64,000 nucleotides of DNA from Canna indica (taxonomy: Eukaryota; Streptophyta; Magnoliopsida; Zingiberales; Cannaceae): NCBI GenBank assembly GCA_034359265.1, contig CP136898.1, forward strand, positions 42,989,501-43,053,500. Direction: 5' to 3'. Of the stretch, positions 40,472 through 52,363 are shown piece by piece (within the stretch, counting starts at the first letter, position 1; the number at the start of each line of letters is the position of its first letter). The position numbers and the translations under genes were made by a program. The notes under the pieces were generated by a model that saw nothing but the letters and a program-made list of their open reading frames with translations, was not told the origin of the DNA and did not search any database.

Positions 40472-40880
40472 CACTACTAGAATATACCACATCAGCCACG
40501 AGCATCACCGACAGTCGCTTCGGCTGTCAGAATTAGTCACGGCTTTTCGACGGCCGTAGCGATCGTGGCTGATGTAACCAAATCAGCCACGGCTCACATA
40601 CGGTCGCTTACAGCCGTCGCTCATAGTTGATGGCGCGCACGGGGTGCGAAATAAAATAAGTTATTGCCATGGTTTAGCGATGGCGTGATAGTCGTTGGTG
40701 ATATGGATAAGTCATTAGCCACGGCTAGAAGCGGCCGTCGCTTATTAATTAATGGCACGAACGCAGCACAAAAACTAAAACACTATAAACCAACGGCTTA
40801 GAGAGGGTCAGCTGTCGGATATATTAAAATTATGAATCCACGGTTTTTCGACGGCTAGCGAGCCGTGGGTGAAAATAGTT
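40472..40880. repeat. 5' subterminal repeats of CACTA no. 4
   Basis: Repeats of CAGCCACGG, CGACGGC and AGCCGT(C/G)G motifs. These are related to, but distinct from, the CAGCAACGGCT motifs of no. 3, which suggests a different DNA-binding specificity within one superfamily. Confidence 0.78.
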
Positions 40881-41087
40881 TTTATTTGCGTTCGCGCCCG
40901 ACCCTTCCTCTTTCCCCGCTCTCTTCTCTCTCCGCCGTTGTCGACGATTAGTCATCGCCGATCGTCACCGCGCCACACCCTCGCCGTGCCACCTGCTCCC
41001 TCACCCTCACCGTGTCGCCTCCCCGGCCCTCTCCCCCTCTCTCTCGCCCAGACCGCCGCCCCTTTCCCGGCCCCCTCGATCTCCGTC

Positions 41088-44000
41088 GAGCAATCCTGTT
41101 GTCCAAACTCATGGTGAATCTTCTTCTGCTGATGTCTCTTGTTCCAATCCACCTAATCCTTATAAAACAATGATTCTAGATAGTCTTGGAGGACAATTCC
41201 ATTTAAATGATAATATTGAGTCAGTTACTGAGACGGTAGTGCCATCAGATACTATGACAGTTGAAGTCACTAAAGAACAACCTGAGATACATATTAAATT
41301 GCCGAATAAGGAGGCTGCACAATTTTATGAGATGTTGAAAGCTGCCGATGAACATTTGTATGAGAATTGTCCTAATTATACAAGATTTTCAGCAATGACA
41401 CAACTCCTGAACATCAAGTCCGATTGTAATATCAGCGGGGTTGCATTTGATTGGATTGCAAGCTTTATCAGTGTTATGCTACCTCCAAATAACAAGTTTG
41501 ATCCAACCTTTTATAAGACAAAAAAGTTGATGAGGAAATTAGGGCTTGGGTACGAAAAGATACACGCGTGCCCAAATAACTACATTTTATATTATATAAA
41601 AAATGCACAGTTAGAACAATGCCCGGTATGTGAACATCCTCGTTACATGGAGAAGAAACCGGTCCGACAAAAAAATATTCTATTTAAGGTGCTTCGGTAT
41701 TTTCCACTGACACCGAGGCTTCAAAGGTTATTCATGTCGGAAAAGACTGTCCCTTATATGAGTTGGCATACAAGAAGTCGTGATGATACAGTAATGACTC
41801 ATCTATCCGACAGTGAAGCATGGAAACATTTGGGTAGGTGTTATCCATCATTTGCTGGGGAGACTAGAAATATCAGGTTGGGATTATGGACAAATGGTTT
41901 TAATCCGTTTGGTAATTCGGCAACTCCGTATTCAGTATGGCCAATGCTGTTAACAGTTTATAATTTGCCGCCCTCAACGTGTATGAAAGATAAATTTATC
42001 TATCTTTCGATGATTATTCTATGTCCTAGGGGTCCTCGCAAAGAAATTGACATATTTCTCCGTCCCCTAATTGATGAACTCAAAACATTGTGGGCTGAGA
42101 GAGTTGTCACATATGATTGTTACCAGAATCAAAACTTCACTTTACGAGCTACTATATTGTGGACAATCATTGATTTCCCGGCCTATGACATGTTGTCTGG
42201 TTGGAGAACGCATGGTCGACTCTCTTGCCCGTATTGCATGGAACACTCAAAATCCTTTAGTCTTGAGAATGGTCGAAAAATTTCCTTTTTGATTGTCATC
42301 ACCGGTTCCTACCGTCTAACCATCAATATCGAAGGAATCGTGACAAATTTATCAAATGTAGAGTCGAAAGAGATGAGCCACCACAGATGTTGTCTGGTGA
42401 ACAGATGTTAGCACGTGTTCAATTGCTTCCAGATATTACTTTTGGTCGGAATGTAAGAATCTCAAGCTTTGGTCAAACACATAACTGGGTGAAGAAAAAT
42501 ATCTTTTGGGAATTGTCGTATTGGAGTTCATTACTGATTCGGCACAATTTGGACATCATGCACATTGAAAAAAATGTGTTTGATAATATTTTTAACACAG
42601 TGATGGATATTTCCGGCAAAACTAAAGATAATGTAAAGGTCCGACATGATGTAAAAACACTTTGTAATGGGCCTGAGTTAGAGTTGCAAGAGATCAACGG
42701 ACGATTTCATAAGCGAAGGGCGCCGTATGTGTTAAATAAACAACAGATGAAAGATGTGTATCAATGGATCAAAGAACTCAAATTACCCGATGGATATGCC
42801 TCAAACTTATCTCGATGTGTAAATGTCGATGAATGCAAAATATTGGGGACGACGAGCTACGATTGTCATGTATTCATGCAGAGATTACTTTCGGTTGCGT
42901 TTCGAGATCATCTACATGATAAGATTTGGGGTCCGTTGACAGAGTTAAGTATGTTTTTCAGAAACATTTGTACAAATATACTTCGAGTCGAAGATATGAC
43001 AGCACTTGAAAATAATATTGTTGAAATCATATGCAAACTGGAGCAGTTTTTTCCTTCTGCATTTTTTGACTCGATGGAGCATCTACTGATACATTTGGCA
43101 TACGAGGCATGAATTGGTGGCCCCGTTCAATACCGTTGGATGTACTTATTTGAAAGATACTTGAATAGTCTCAAAAAAAGAGTAAAGAACACCACCGCAG
43201 TTGAAGGTTCCATATCAGAAGCATATATAATTCAAGAAATTTCAACTTTCTGTTCATTTTATTTTGAATCAACCATCAAGACAAGACTTAATCATCTTCC
43301 ACGGAATGACGACGGGGGAGCTCGACCATCAGATGGGGGAGCTGGACCATCAGATGGTTGTTTAAATATCTTTTGTTACCCCGGTCGTGCTTTGGGTTAT
43401 CGTTCGTCTCAATTCTTAAATGATGAAGAGTACCATTTGGCCTACTTGTATGTTTTACTAAATTGTCCAGAGATTGAGAAGTTCATTGAAATATTTGACA
43501 TTGAGATGGTGACAAGATACTCAATTTATAGTGATGAGGAATTAGAAAAATTACGGAATCGTGAGTTCCCTAATTGGTTTCAAGTTTACAGCACAGAACA
43601 CAGAGGCAAAATAGATAACCAAATCTTTGAATTTGCTAGTGGACCGGCACGACTTGTACAGTGTTATAATGGTTATTTTGTCAATGGATATAAATTTCAC
43701 ACACTTGAATATTCATCTACAAAAAAGACTATGAATGCCGGGGTTTGCTTCAAAGGGACAACGTACGCTGAATGTGATGTTGGCTTTTACGGACTATTGG
43801 AAGAAGTAATTGAATTACAATTTTTCGAATGTAAATCAGTTGCTCTTTTTAAATGTCATTGGTAAAATACAAGCGATAGGGGCGTGAGAGTTCATCCAAA
43901 GTATAAACAGCTGGTTGTGGTCAATTACAAATCAAAATTGGCTTCAAATGAGCCATTTATATTGGCATCTCAAGCTGAACAAGTATATTATATGCAATAT

Positions 44001-44318
44001 TCATCTCGAAAGAAAGACATGGCAGATTGGCGTGTAGTCTGTAAGACTAAAGCCAGAGGAAAAATTGACCCGATAGTTGGAGATAATAAGCCAGCATATG
44101 ACTTCTATCAAGAAGAAGATCCTTCCGAAGTGGAACGAGTTAGTCCAATACTCGAGGATGATGACACAGAGTTAGTTCAATTGGAAATAGAATACGTTGA
44201 TGAGGACGATAATGAAGTTGAGGAAGGACATAATGAAGATGAGGGAGACGAAGAAGAATTTCAAGATTTAGATATAGAAGAACAAGAAGAAGAGTATTAC
44301 ACGGATGATGATAATTAA
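41088..44318 (+). pseudogene. CACTA transposase of no. 4, N-terminus deleted
   Basis: From CGTCGAGCAATCCTG (41088) the sequence is collinear with 28178 onward in no. 3, so the first 90 or so codons, the intron and the transposase-associated domain are gone; leader-like GC-rich DNA is joined directly. Transposase_21 landmarks remain: GLWTNGFNPFGNSATPYSVW, where the catalytic Asp seen in no. 3 (CTDGF) reads Asn, and HNLDIMHIEKNVFD. A one-base frameshift lies in a T-run near 42288. TGA at 43110-43112 corresponds to CGA in no. 3, and TAA lies at 43863-43865. The acidic tail ends at 44318. Inactive. Confidence 0.9.
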
Positions 44319-44419
44319 TGACGATGATGAATAATTATAAATGTGAAGTATATATTCAATTATTAAATATATCTATTAATCTATTATATATAATATAATT
44401 ATATTAAATTTTTACAGTT

Positions 44420-46024
44420 ATGGTTCGAGATATAAGTTCTCGAGGAGGCATTCCTCGTAAGACCCCCCGACGATTACCACCCGCCCCACTTGTACCCACT
44501 GACCCTTCGTCTTCCACCACCATCCCCCCACCTCTGGCCACCATCCCCCACCAATCTTCGGCCACCATTCCCCCACTTGATCCATCCACCATTCCCCCAG
44601 CTGATATGGTCACCATCCCCCCACCTCCAGCCACCATCCCTTCAGCCGATCCAGGCCTGTGACATCGAGACGTAGGCCACGAGGGTCTAACAAAATTCTC
44701 CCTCCACCACCCGAGGGACAACTGCGCAAAGCAGTTACTGTGTGCGGAAGAAGGTAAGTATATGCATTAATTATTTCTTATAGTTTATTTATAATTCAAA
44801 ATATCATAATATGGTTTTATATTTGGTGCAGATTTGAGCAGGAGGACGTCGCCCGCACGATAGGGGGGACGATTCGGAAGTTTATGCATGGGGCGTGGCC
44901 TACATGGTCTCACGTGCCCCGTGAGCATATGGATTTATTGTGGTGAGAGTTCATGGTAAGTATATTTATTAAATTAATGTTAATGTTAAATATTCATCGG
45001 TAATAATAATTTTTTTTTGCAGGATCATTATATATGGTCGGAGGACTAGACCACTTTTGTGGAGGCTGTATGGGAGCGTGTTGCCCGCGCTCGCTATAAC
45101 GGGCTACTTCAGCAGGCCCGTCAGACCGTGATGAGACAGTTGGGGGCCACACAGATAGGGCAAACTTGGGGACACGCCCCCCGAGTGGATTCCTGGTCCC
45201 GTGTGGGACCAGCTCGTTGAGCGGTGGGACACTCCAAAGTGGCAAGAGATCACCCAGACTGCATCGAGAAATCACATGTCCGGGGGGGACGGCATGGGGG
45301 CACGCTACACTGGTGGCTCAGTGTCTTTTGTGGTGCATGAGCGTCGTATGTTATGTATAATTTCCTTTCTTTTAATTAAATTATATATTGTGTATAATGA
45401 TATTAATGTATTTGTTTTCTAATGTAAGACGCGTGTGACGGAGGACGGCACCGTCCAACGCTCGTCGATGATGGAGGTGTTTGAGCGCACCCATTGTCGT
45501 CGACGAGGAACGGGGGACTACGTTGATAGCAGAGCCTCGATCATAATGGTAAGTATTTATATATGTCTATTTGATTTTCTCAATTTTTATTTATAGTTTA
45601 TATATATTTAAAATATAAACACGTGTAGGAAACTTATTCGAGGACTGTGATTGAGCGTGGAGGGACACCGGAGGAGTTCGACGTACGAGCTTGGGTGGAG
45701 GCCGCTAGTGGCTGGGAGCACGACCGTGTTTATGACTTTGCAGATAGTGGTCATGCACGCGCCGTGCTCGGGCCACTTGGGGCACCGACCCCTCCGACTG
45801 CGGGTGAGCGGCCCTCGTCATCCCGAGCGCAGGACGAGAGCCGGATAGCGGCCATGGAGTTGGAGGTCACCCAACAGAGACAGAAGATGGAGGAGCAGAG
45901 GCACGCGATGGAGGAGAGGATGCAGGAGCAGAGGCTGCCGATGGAGGAGCAGATGCAGGAGCAAAGACGGTCGAATGACGAGTTGAGACAAACGATCCAG
46001 AACATGCAGACACTTCTCACTTAG
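44420..46024 (+). pseudogene. Second CACTA gene of no. 4, decayed
   Basis: Exons by comparison with no. 3: 44420-44755 (MVRDISSRGGIPRKTPRRLP, a Pro/Thr-rich (TIPP)n stretch, then a frameshift near 44660), 44832-44955 (RFEQEDVARTIGG; TGA where no. 3 has CGC), 45023-45350 (TAG, then a frameshift in a C-run near 45180), 45429-45548, 45629-46024 (RGGTPEEFDVRAWVEAASGW, then a Met/Gln/Glu-rich heptad region). Donors of introns 1, 2 and 4 are GT; the exon 3 donor reads TT. Exon 1 is longer and more proline-rich than in no. 3. A TAG at 46022 ends the frame, and further coding-like bases follow to about 46138. Confidence 0.8.
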
Positions 46025-46138
46025 ATTGCGTGTCAGTTCAACCTTCTACCTATGATGTCGCAGCTGTCGTCCTCCTCGACCCAATCGACTCTCCCGACCC
46101 AATCGTTGTCGACTCCACCGCCGCCACCGCAGTCGTGA

Positions 46139-46420
46139 GATTTTGATTAATTGTATTTTGTTTATATTTTGATACTTGATATAGATGATATTTTGATACT
46201 TAGATATATTTTGAAACTTGGATGCACGAGTTGATATTTTGATAATTGTTTGCCTCCGATTTGAGGCTGATATTGATGATATTTATGTAAAACTTGTATG
46301 TTTGGTTTCTAATGCATGTGTATGATGTTTTCTGATTGTAATATGTGATTGAAAATTGATTGTAGTCGATATATTGTTGTGTTTAGGAATTTACAAAATT
46401 TTTAGTTTTTTTCAGTTACA
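46139..46420. other. 3' non-coding region of CACTA no. 4
   Basis: AT-rich, with repeats of TTTTGATACTTG(A/G)ATA(T/G). It corresponds to 33041-33329 in no. 3. No gene. Confidence 0.65.
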
Positions 46421-46797
46421 GGATACACCTTTAGCCATGGCTTACCCACAGTCCACCGTCACTAAGCCGTGGCTGAAAGCCTATCGTAAATGGCCGATGC
46501 CCTCGACAGGACCAAATATTACGGTTGCTAATAGTATCACCGACGGCTCGAAGCCGAGGCTGATGTATTGGTATCAATGACAAGTCCAATAGTCATCACT
46601 GATGATTTTAAATCAGCGTCAATCCACGAGGCTGTCGCTAATAATTATGTGTGACGGTCGTGCGTGGCCGTCACAACACATTTGAGACGAACACATCAGC
46701 GATGGTCGTTTGCCACGGTTTAAGCCGTCCGAGATATTCATCACCGACGGTTCAGCCATGGTATCAGCCGTTGCTGATGACCACAATTCTAGTAGTG
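46421..46797. repeat. 3' subterminal repeats and terminus of CACTA no. 4
   Basis: AGCCATGGCTTA, TCACCGACGG, GGCTGAT and related motifs, ending in CACAATTCTAGTAGTG at 46797. Confidence 0.78.
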
Positions 46798-47274
46798 GGG
46801 TGTCTAGTTTACATTGTAAATCCACATGATAATGCATAAGAACCCTAAAACCAAATCCGAATCCCAAAATATGAAAATTCAAAAATCACTCTGAAACTGA
46901 CTAATCCTAGGGAGTTCCTTGGAGGGCTATATGCCCTAGGCATTTTCTTGACATAAAAAATGATGGTAATTGTTCCTTGGGTAGAAATTAGATGACGATG
47001 TATTTTAAAAGATTTTTTGGAAGTCTTTAGCCTACCCTTATTTGACCTAAAAAATTAGAAAAGTTTCGTTTTTCGAAAATTTGTACTAGACCCCTAAAAC
47101 CAGATTTTGATTCTTAAGGATTTTGATTTTTCAGATATTTTTATTGAATCCAAATGAGGGGTAATCCTTATATAACATTTATATTTTAAAGTTAATAAAT
47201 ATTATATAAGTAGACTTAGTGAAGACGGAACTAGAAAACGAACAAACAAAACCAAACTGTCCAGTTCAGTCCAG

Positions 47275-47490
47275 GTTCGGTCGACTGAATGCTGCCAAAA
47301 ATTGGCAGTAGGCAATTCGATCGACTGGTTGATCGATCGAAGTTTGCCAGAAAGCGGTAGTAGGTGCGTCGATCGACTGATTGATCGATCGGATTGCAGA
47401 TCGCTCAACTCGTGACTCATTTAGTTGACCAATGTAACAGAGTAATTAGAGCAGCGGTCGCGGGTGGTCGATCGACCGGACGATCGACGA
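47275..47490. promoter_or_regulatory. Palindrome array of the solo LTR
   Basis: Six or more GATCGAC, GGTCGAC and GATCGATCGA cores upstream of the TATA box, in the same relative position as in copia B, but with the core partly changed from GTCGAC to ATCGAT. Confidence 0.65.
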
Positions 47491-47563
47491 TCGAATGGCA
47501 AGCGACCGAACGACGAAAACGACTAGTTTTCCGCCCGTTGACGCACTATTTCTGCTGAAGGGT

Positions 47564-47571
47564 TATAAATA
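47564..47571 (+). promoter_or_regulatory. TATA box of the solo LTR
   Basis: TATAAATA in the context GGGTTATAAATACTCCTC, as in copia B. Confidence 0.65.
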
Positions 47572-48263
47572 CTCCTCTTCATCCTTCATTAACTCTCTCA
47601 ACAATTGATCCAAGCTTCCATTGAGCCACATTTGATTATTTCTAATGAATTCCTTGAGCCATTTCTTTGCAATCCCTAGTTTCTACGATAAAACCTTGAT
47701 CTAGCCTTAGAACCTTCAAGATTTATCTTCTCAAGGCATCAAGAGGACTAGAGAGTTTCTTTTGGAGCTAAGTACTTATAGTTTGATTTATTGCTCCAAT
47801 TATTATTGTATTTTGTTGTTTATTTCTTCATAATTGAACTTGTGTAAATGTAGTTTATTAGGATTAGTTGAGTTGTCCCTTAGGTTGAGGTGGAAGAGTA
47901 CTCTCGGTAAGAAGACGGTGACTTCCGGGTGTGGAAGTGCCTTAGATTGAGAGTGAGACTTTTCGGTTCAAAGTCCTCTTTGTAAGGGAATCGATTTAAT
48001 CTAGTAAACTAAGTTGGGAGATCCTAAACGGGGTGCTTAGGTAGTGGAGCAGACATTGGGGCCGAACTACTATAAATTCTTGTGTTTGCATTGATATCTT
48101 ATTTGTATTAATCACCTCTTCATTTATTGCTTCCGCATTTAGTCACTCAACTTGTAATTTACCTAAGCAACCAAAGAAATGATTAAAATCAGATTTAGGC
48201 AATAAGAATGAGTAAACTCACTATTCACCCCCCTTCTAGTATGTCATTTCACCCAACACAGGC

Positions 48264-48612
48264 GCGCAGCTCCTTCACTCGCGTGATCGTGTCACGCCTT
48301 CAGCCCTTCACAACTTCATCTACAAACAGCATCAGCCAGCGCCTTCACTCGCGAATCACGAGCGCCGTAGGTGACAAGATGACAACTCTTCACTCACGCG
48401 GTGCTGGTAGTAGCGCCTTCGTCGCTCAACCTGCAGATGGCAGCAGCCATCGCCTTCACTCGCGAGTCGCGAGCGCTGCAGTGGCACACCAGCAGCTCCT
48501 TTACTCACGCGGTGTCGTCGCAAGTGCCGCAGGCCCGACGACAGCGCCTTCATCGCTCGCAAGTGCCATATTAGTTTGCCCCCACTAATAAATTTTTTTG
48601 GATTCGCCACTG
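48264..48612. repeat. GC-rich imperfect repeats ending in a hAT-like terminus
   Basis: Units containing CCTTCACTCGCG or CTTCACTCACGCGGTG recur about every 50-60 bases (about 48275, 48337, 48391, 48450, 48506). The stretch ends GGATTCGCCACTG (48600-48612); its complement CAGTGGCGAATCC looks like the terminus of common plant hAT-type elements. I could not find the partner end. The 126-codon ORF here is repeat-derived. Confidence 0.4.
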
Positions 48613-50291
48613 GGTAGACCCAAAATCGATCGGAACTTATTTGATCGGATAGATTCCGGATAGACCTAAATTAAGGTCGGAGTAAAAAATTAAGAAACCA
48701 TTTAAAATAGATTTCGATTTTGGTTCCGACATATCAGCTACCCAGAACTGAAATCGATTAAGTGTAATATAGTTTATTCGATTCTAAATTATTTGTTAGG
48801 GCCACTATCCAAAATCTGTTAACAACTTAACATGGTATTCCATATTATGTATTTGTGAGCTTTAATTTTATATTTTTAGTCTTATTTATTAATTTATTGA
48901 ATTATGATATATGAAAAAAAAAGAAAAAAGAAATAAGTTCCAACATGGTACCCAAAATTTATGGTGTAGTACAATTTTCGAAAGAAGAAATAAACAAGTT
49001 TCAACAAGGGTATCTGAAACCTATACTACACAACAAGTTTTGGGGTAGGGCCCAGTTCTATGTCCCAGCAGAGTAGAATTCAGATTCAAAACTTATGAAT
49101 TAGTCCCATATAGAATAAGGTCCGAGTATCATAAAAATATACGATAATCGAATCCACCGCTAGGCGCAAGCGGCAGTTGTTGAGAAGACCAAATGAAGGA
49201 CGGGCTACAAGGAAGAGAGGAAGAGAGCGCACTAGATTTTTCTATGTTCGTTTGGTTTAATCTACATTCTATTTTTATTTTTCTTAAGCTATGAGTATGT
49301 TTGATTTAGCGAGTACGTTATTTTGAGTGGTTCTGCTTATTATTATTTTTTCTATTTGTATTTTTCTCAAGCTACCAATATTTTTAATTTTAGCAAGTAG
49401 GTTATTTTGAGTGTTTGTGGTTATTATTATTATTTTTCTAAATTATTATATTTCTTTTTTAAAAATAGATCGTAACTATCTTTATTCAATATTTACTAAT
49501 TTTTTAATTTAATATATTGAAGTTTAGTATTATTGTTTTTATATTTAATTTATTCATTCATTTTATATATGAAATATTTATCAAAAGAAGACTTTACAAT
49601 TTTTTCAGTTGATAGGAATATTTTTCTGGTACAAATATGATTCATATGAATGCAAGTTATGAAAGTAAGAATACTATTTTAAAAAGTCGAACAAAGTGGG
49701 GCTCGAACCCACAACCAAATGATTAAGAGCCTTGGGACGAAAATGAAAGAAAAGAAATAGGAAAGAAAAGAAACTGTTTTGTTTTCTTTAGGGACGAAAG
49801 GGAATGCGAGCAAAAGTGAGATTATTTTTGTTATAAACTGTAATGTCCTTTTCTTAATTTCGTTCAAATAGTAATTTTAATTGGATATCTTCAAATATAT
49901 ATTACTACAAATGCATCCTAAGCAAAAACCCAACAAAATATAAAATATACTTTAGTTAAGAAGAGTATTGTGACTTTTTTCAATGATAAAAATAAAAAAA
50001 ATACAATTATCACTTATCAGAATAGATAAATAGATTGAAAAACATTTAATATATCGGAAACGCAATAGAAATATAAAATAAAAAAATCTGCCTAACGATG
50101 AGAAATCAAACGCCCAAATAGAAGAAAAAACCTACTTTCTTCAAAAATATAAAATATAAAATAAAATGCATAAAAGAAATCAATCAAAATATATTGGTGT
50201 CTTAAACTAAATGGTACTTTTATAATTATGCATGCTTTCTATTTTTTTTCCCTCCAATTCTACACCTTTCCTTTTACTGACTCTTCATTTC
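48613..50291. other. AT-rich DNA without genes, one tRNA-like scrap
   Basis: 1.7 kb of mostly AT-rich sequence with T-tracts. Apart from the tRNA-Lys-like half (49694-49733) I see no gene or repeat structure. A short repeated AGC(T/A)A(T/C)GAGTATGTTTGATTTAG-like sentence occurs near 49287 and 49370. Confidence 0.6.
49694..49733 (-). tRNA. 3' half of a tRNA-Lys(CUU)-like sequence (pseudo)
   Basis: The minus strand reads CAAGGCTCTTAATCATTTGG followed by TTGTGGGTTCGAGCCCCAC. It contains the loop CTCTTAA with anticodon CTT and a perfect T arm (GTGGG-TTCGAGC-CCCAC, 49696-49712). It matches the 3' half of plant tRNA-Lys(CUU) at the same spacing, with changes mainly in the 3' side of the anticodon stem. 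The 5' half (D arm) and the paired acceptor stem are missing, so it is not a working tRNA. Family recognised from memory. Confidence 0.55.
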
Positions 50292-50299
50292 CCTCCAAG

Positions 50300-50756
50300 T
50301 AGGACGGTCCATTCGATTGAATCCGAACCGAATCGAATTGAATTAATCAAATCGAATTTTTTTTCATACCCAAATTTCAACCCTAACATGAACTAAATTA
50401 TGCCTAAATCGATCTAACCCGAACCAAAATTATTCGGTTCGGTTCGGTTTCTAACCTGAAAACCAAAATTATAATTAATTCGATTAAAATTAAAATTTAA
50501 AAATTATTTTCTAATACCCATTTACTTACCTATATTAAAAAAATTTAAAAATATATTATTTTTTAATTAATTCGGTTTTCGGTTCGGGTCGGTTCTCGAA
50601 TTACGAGAACCTAATTCGAGAACCGAAACCCGAAATTCGGTTCGGTTCGATTCGGGTCAAGAACCAAACTTGCAACCGTTGAAATCGAACTGAACCAAAA
50701 AATTTGATTCGGTTTTTCGATTCGGTTCAATTTGAACCGAACACTGGACACCCCTA
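50300..50756. mobile_element. Non-autonomous hAT element, 457 bp
   Basis: Flanked by CCTCCAAG on both sides (50292-50299 and 50757-50764), a perfect 8-bp duplication. The ends are TAGGACGGTCC and, inverted, TAGGGGTGTCC. The inside is built from TTCGGTTCGG and CCGAACCGAA repeats in both orientations. The termini resemble those of the element at 2853-3399 (TAGGACTGA/TAGGGGTGG), so both probably belong to one hAT group. No coding capacity. Confidence 0.9.
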
Positions 50757-50764
50757 CCTCCAAG

Positions 50765-51813
50765 TCCCGGCCTAAACCAAACAAGTAGTAAAAGAGATCA
50801 AAATGCCTACGAAGGCAAATACTGCAATTGGAACAATTTCAAATTAACTCTTGCATATCAAACAAATATATTATTTATTTATTTTCTCAAAATATTTTTG
50901 AGTTAGAAAATATATTTTTATAAGACATTGTATTTAAAAAATAAAAATATACTATTATTTCCATATCCTGTAATGTAGTTAGTATTAGACATATTAATTT
51001 TTTTCTTTTGTTAATTTAGTCAATTCTTTGAAATAAAAAATATTTTGAATATAATTGTACAAGTGTGTTCTTCCTTGAAGTCGGAGTGATGCGGGCCTTC
51101 ACGTCTCCTGGTTCGATGTGGCTTCAGGGGTGACCTGCAAAGATACTCTGACGTGCAAGTAAGAAAGAATCTCAGATGATGGGTATAAAAATAGAATCGA
51201 GATATGTAAGCCTGCATCACCCCGATTTCAGTCAAGAATGACAAAACAAAATATGTGAAAATAGTAAAATTGGAAGAAATAAGTAACTTATGTAATTTTA
51301 AAATATATTAATAAATAAAACATAAAAATATTTCCAATGTTAAAAAATTATATATATATATATATATTATAGAAAATAAAAATAATATATAAGTATCTGT
51401 GTTGTTAAAATTCTTATAGATTTTCTTTTTTATATAAAATGAATATCTAATATCTTAGCATCTTAAGTGTGATTGAGGAATGAAAGTAAAGTTGAAGACA
51501 AGTTAAAATGAGAAAAAAGGACAGTAAAGTCAGGGTCAAACTTGAAAGATAGAGGAGAAAAAAATGTAATGAGAAATTTTGAAAGAAAATAAAAACAATT
51601 TATATCATATGTGAGTGTATGGAGAAAAATTGTTATAAGTAGCTTCTTTATCATATTATATAATGCTTAAATGCATTCTATTATTAACTTCGTGTGCCGA
51701 GAAAAATGAGGAAAGCTTGTTAGATGACAAATTTGTTTATTTAGACATTTGTTCTTCTCCTAAGGAGGTGTTGCAATGGAGCCATGATAGGTCCTTAGTT
51801 CTGAAGTATATAA
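50765..51813. other. AT-rich DNA without recognisable genes
   Basis: Apart from a (TA)n run near 51352-51368 and a GC-richer patch at 51061-51210, nothing is recognised. The minus-strand ORFs are short and low-complexity. Confidence 0.6.
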
Positions 51814-52255
51814 ATGAGTATAGAGTGTAAGGTGTTGTTGCTTTGTTTGCTCAAGGTATGCTTAGCCGAATTTGTTTGTCATGCGGACGAGATGTCTTCG
51901 TTGTTGAGGGCAGCAAGCGTCCGTGCTTGGCTGGCGGAGATGCAGAGGAGTGATTCAAGCGGCAAAGGGAAGAACCCATTGATGGACAGCTTGCTGAAGT
52001 CGATGAGAACTTCGAGATCTCAATCTTCAAAGGCCTCGGGACCTCAAGTCCCGAAGATGATTAGGTCGTTCACGCTTTTAGATTCCCCAACTCCTCCTAA
52101 TTCACCTCTAAGGCAGCGAAAGAGAACTAGAGGCACCGGCGAAAACTTGCGTCCTCCGGTGGCCACGCTTTCGACAGGGAATGAGGCCCAGTACGCTAGG
52201 GGTAGTCGCAGCGGAGAGTGTTCCATTGACATCTTAGTAGCCGATTGCTCCTTCC
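51814..52255 (+). pseudogene. Element-derived coding scrap, left of the hAT
   Basis: An open reading with plausible composition: ADEMSSLLRAASVRAWLAEM, then KNPLMDSLLKSMRTSRSQSS, RSFTLLDSPTPPNSPLRQRK and SGECSIDILVADCSFQA. The Ser/Arg/Pro-rich middle looks disordered. It stops where the hAT begins (about 52262). The coding scrap at 56045 onward may be its continuation, although the frames do not join directly. It is probably part of a plant gypsy-type transposon protein; family not identified. Confidence 0.35.
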
Positions 52256-52363
52256 AAGCTTATCATCTCGTCGCTATCTCGTCGAGATAGCGGCGAGATA
52301 TCGTCGTCTCGGTCGATTTGTATGTATCGTCTGGACGATACAGGCGATCCAGAGATATCATAT

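Larger units (their letters stand above)
40472..46797 (+). mobile_element. CACTA element no. 4
   Basis: 6,326 bp. The ends are CACTACTAGAATATACC and, inverted, CACTACTAGAATTGTGG, with GGG on both sides (40469-40471 and 46798-46800). It has the same plan as no. 3: subterminal repeats, transposase, second gene, subterminal repeats. Sequence similarity to no. 3 is high in the genes. It is defective: the transposase has lost its N-terminal part and carries a frameshift and two stops, and the second gene carries several lesions. Confidence 0.92.
40259..48258 (+). mobile_element. Solo LTR related to copia B, split by CACTA no. 4
   Basis: The LTR start TATTGGCTTAAGG (40259) and the LTR end ...CACCCAACA (48258) are flanked by CAGGC on both sides (40254-40258 and 48259-48263). 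The LTR itself is 40259-40471 plus 46801-48258, about 1.67 kb. The only thing between the two parts is CACTA no. 4. There is no primer site or gene of a retroelement, so this is a solo LTR left by recombination and later hit by the CACTA. Confidence 0.87.
46801..48258 (+). repeat. Right part of the split solo LTR
   Basis: Continues the LTR from 40471. It contains the palindrome cluster at 47275-47490 (GGTTCGGTCGACTGAATG, TCGATCGACTG, GGTCGATCGACCGG), TATAAATA at 47564-47571, the shared GTGCTTAGGTAGTGGAGCAG block near 48031, and the pyrimidine-rich end CACCCCCCTTCTAGT before CACCCAACA. No ORF of note. Confidence 0.85.

Noticed and set aside
40869..41117. 82-codon Pro/Ser/Arg ORF before the CACTA no. 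4 transposase
   Set aside because: Leader sequence with low-complexity composition; not conserved in no. 3.
48208..48588. 126-codon Ser/Arg-rich ORF
   Set aside because: Starts inside the solo LTR and runs through imperfect GC-rich repeats; no recognisable domain.
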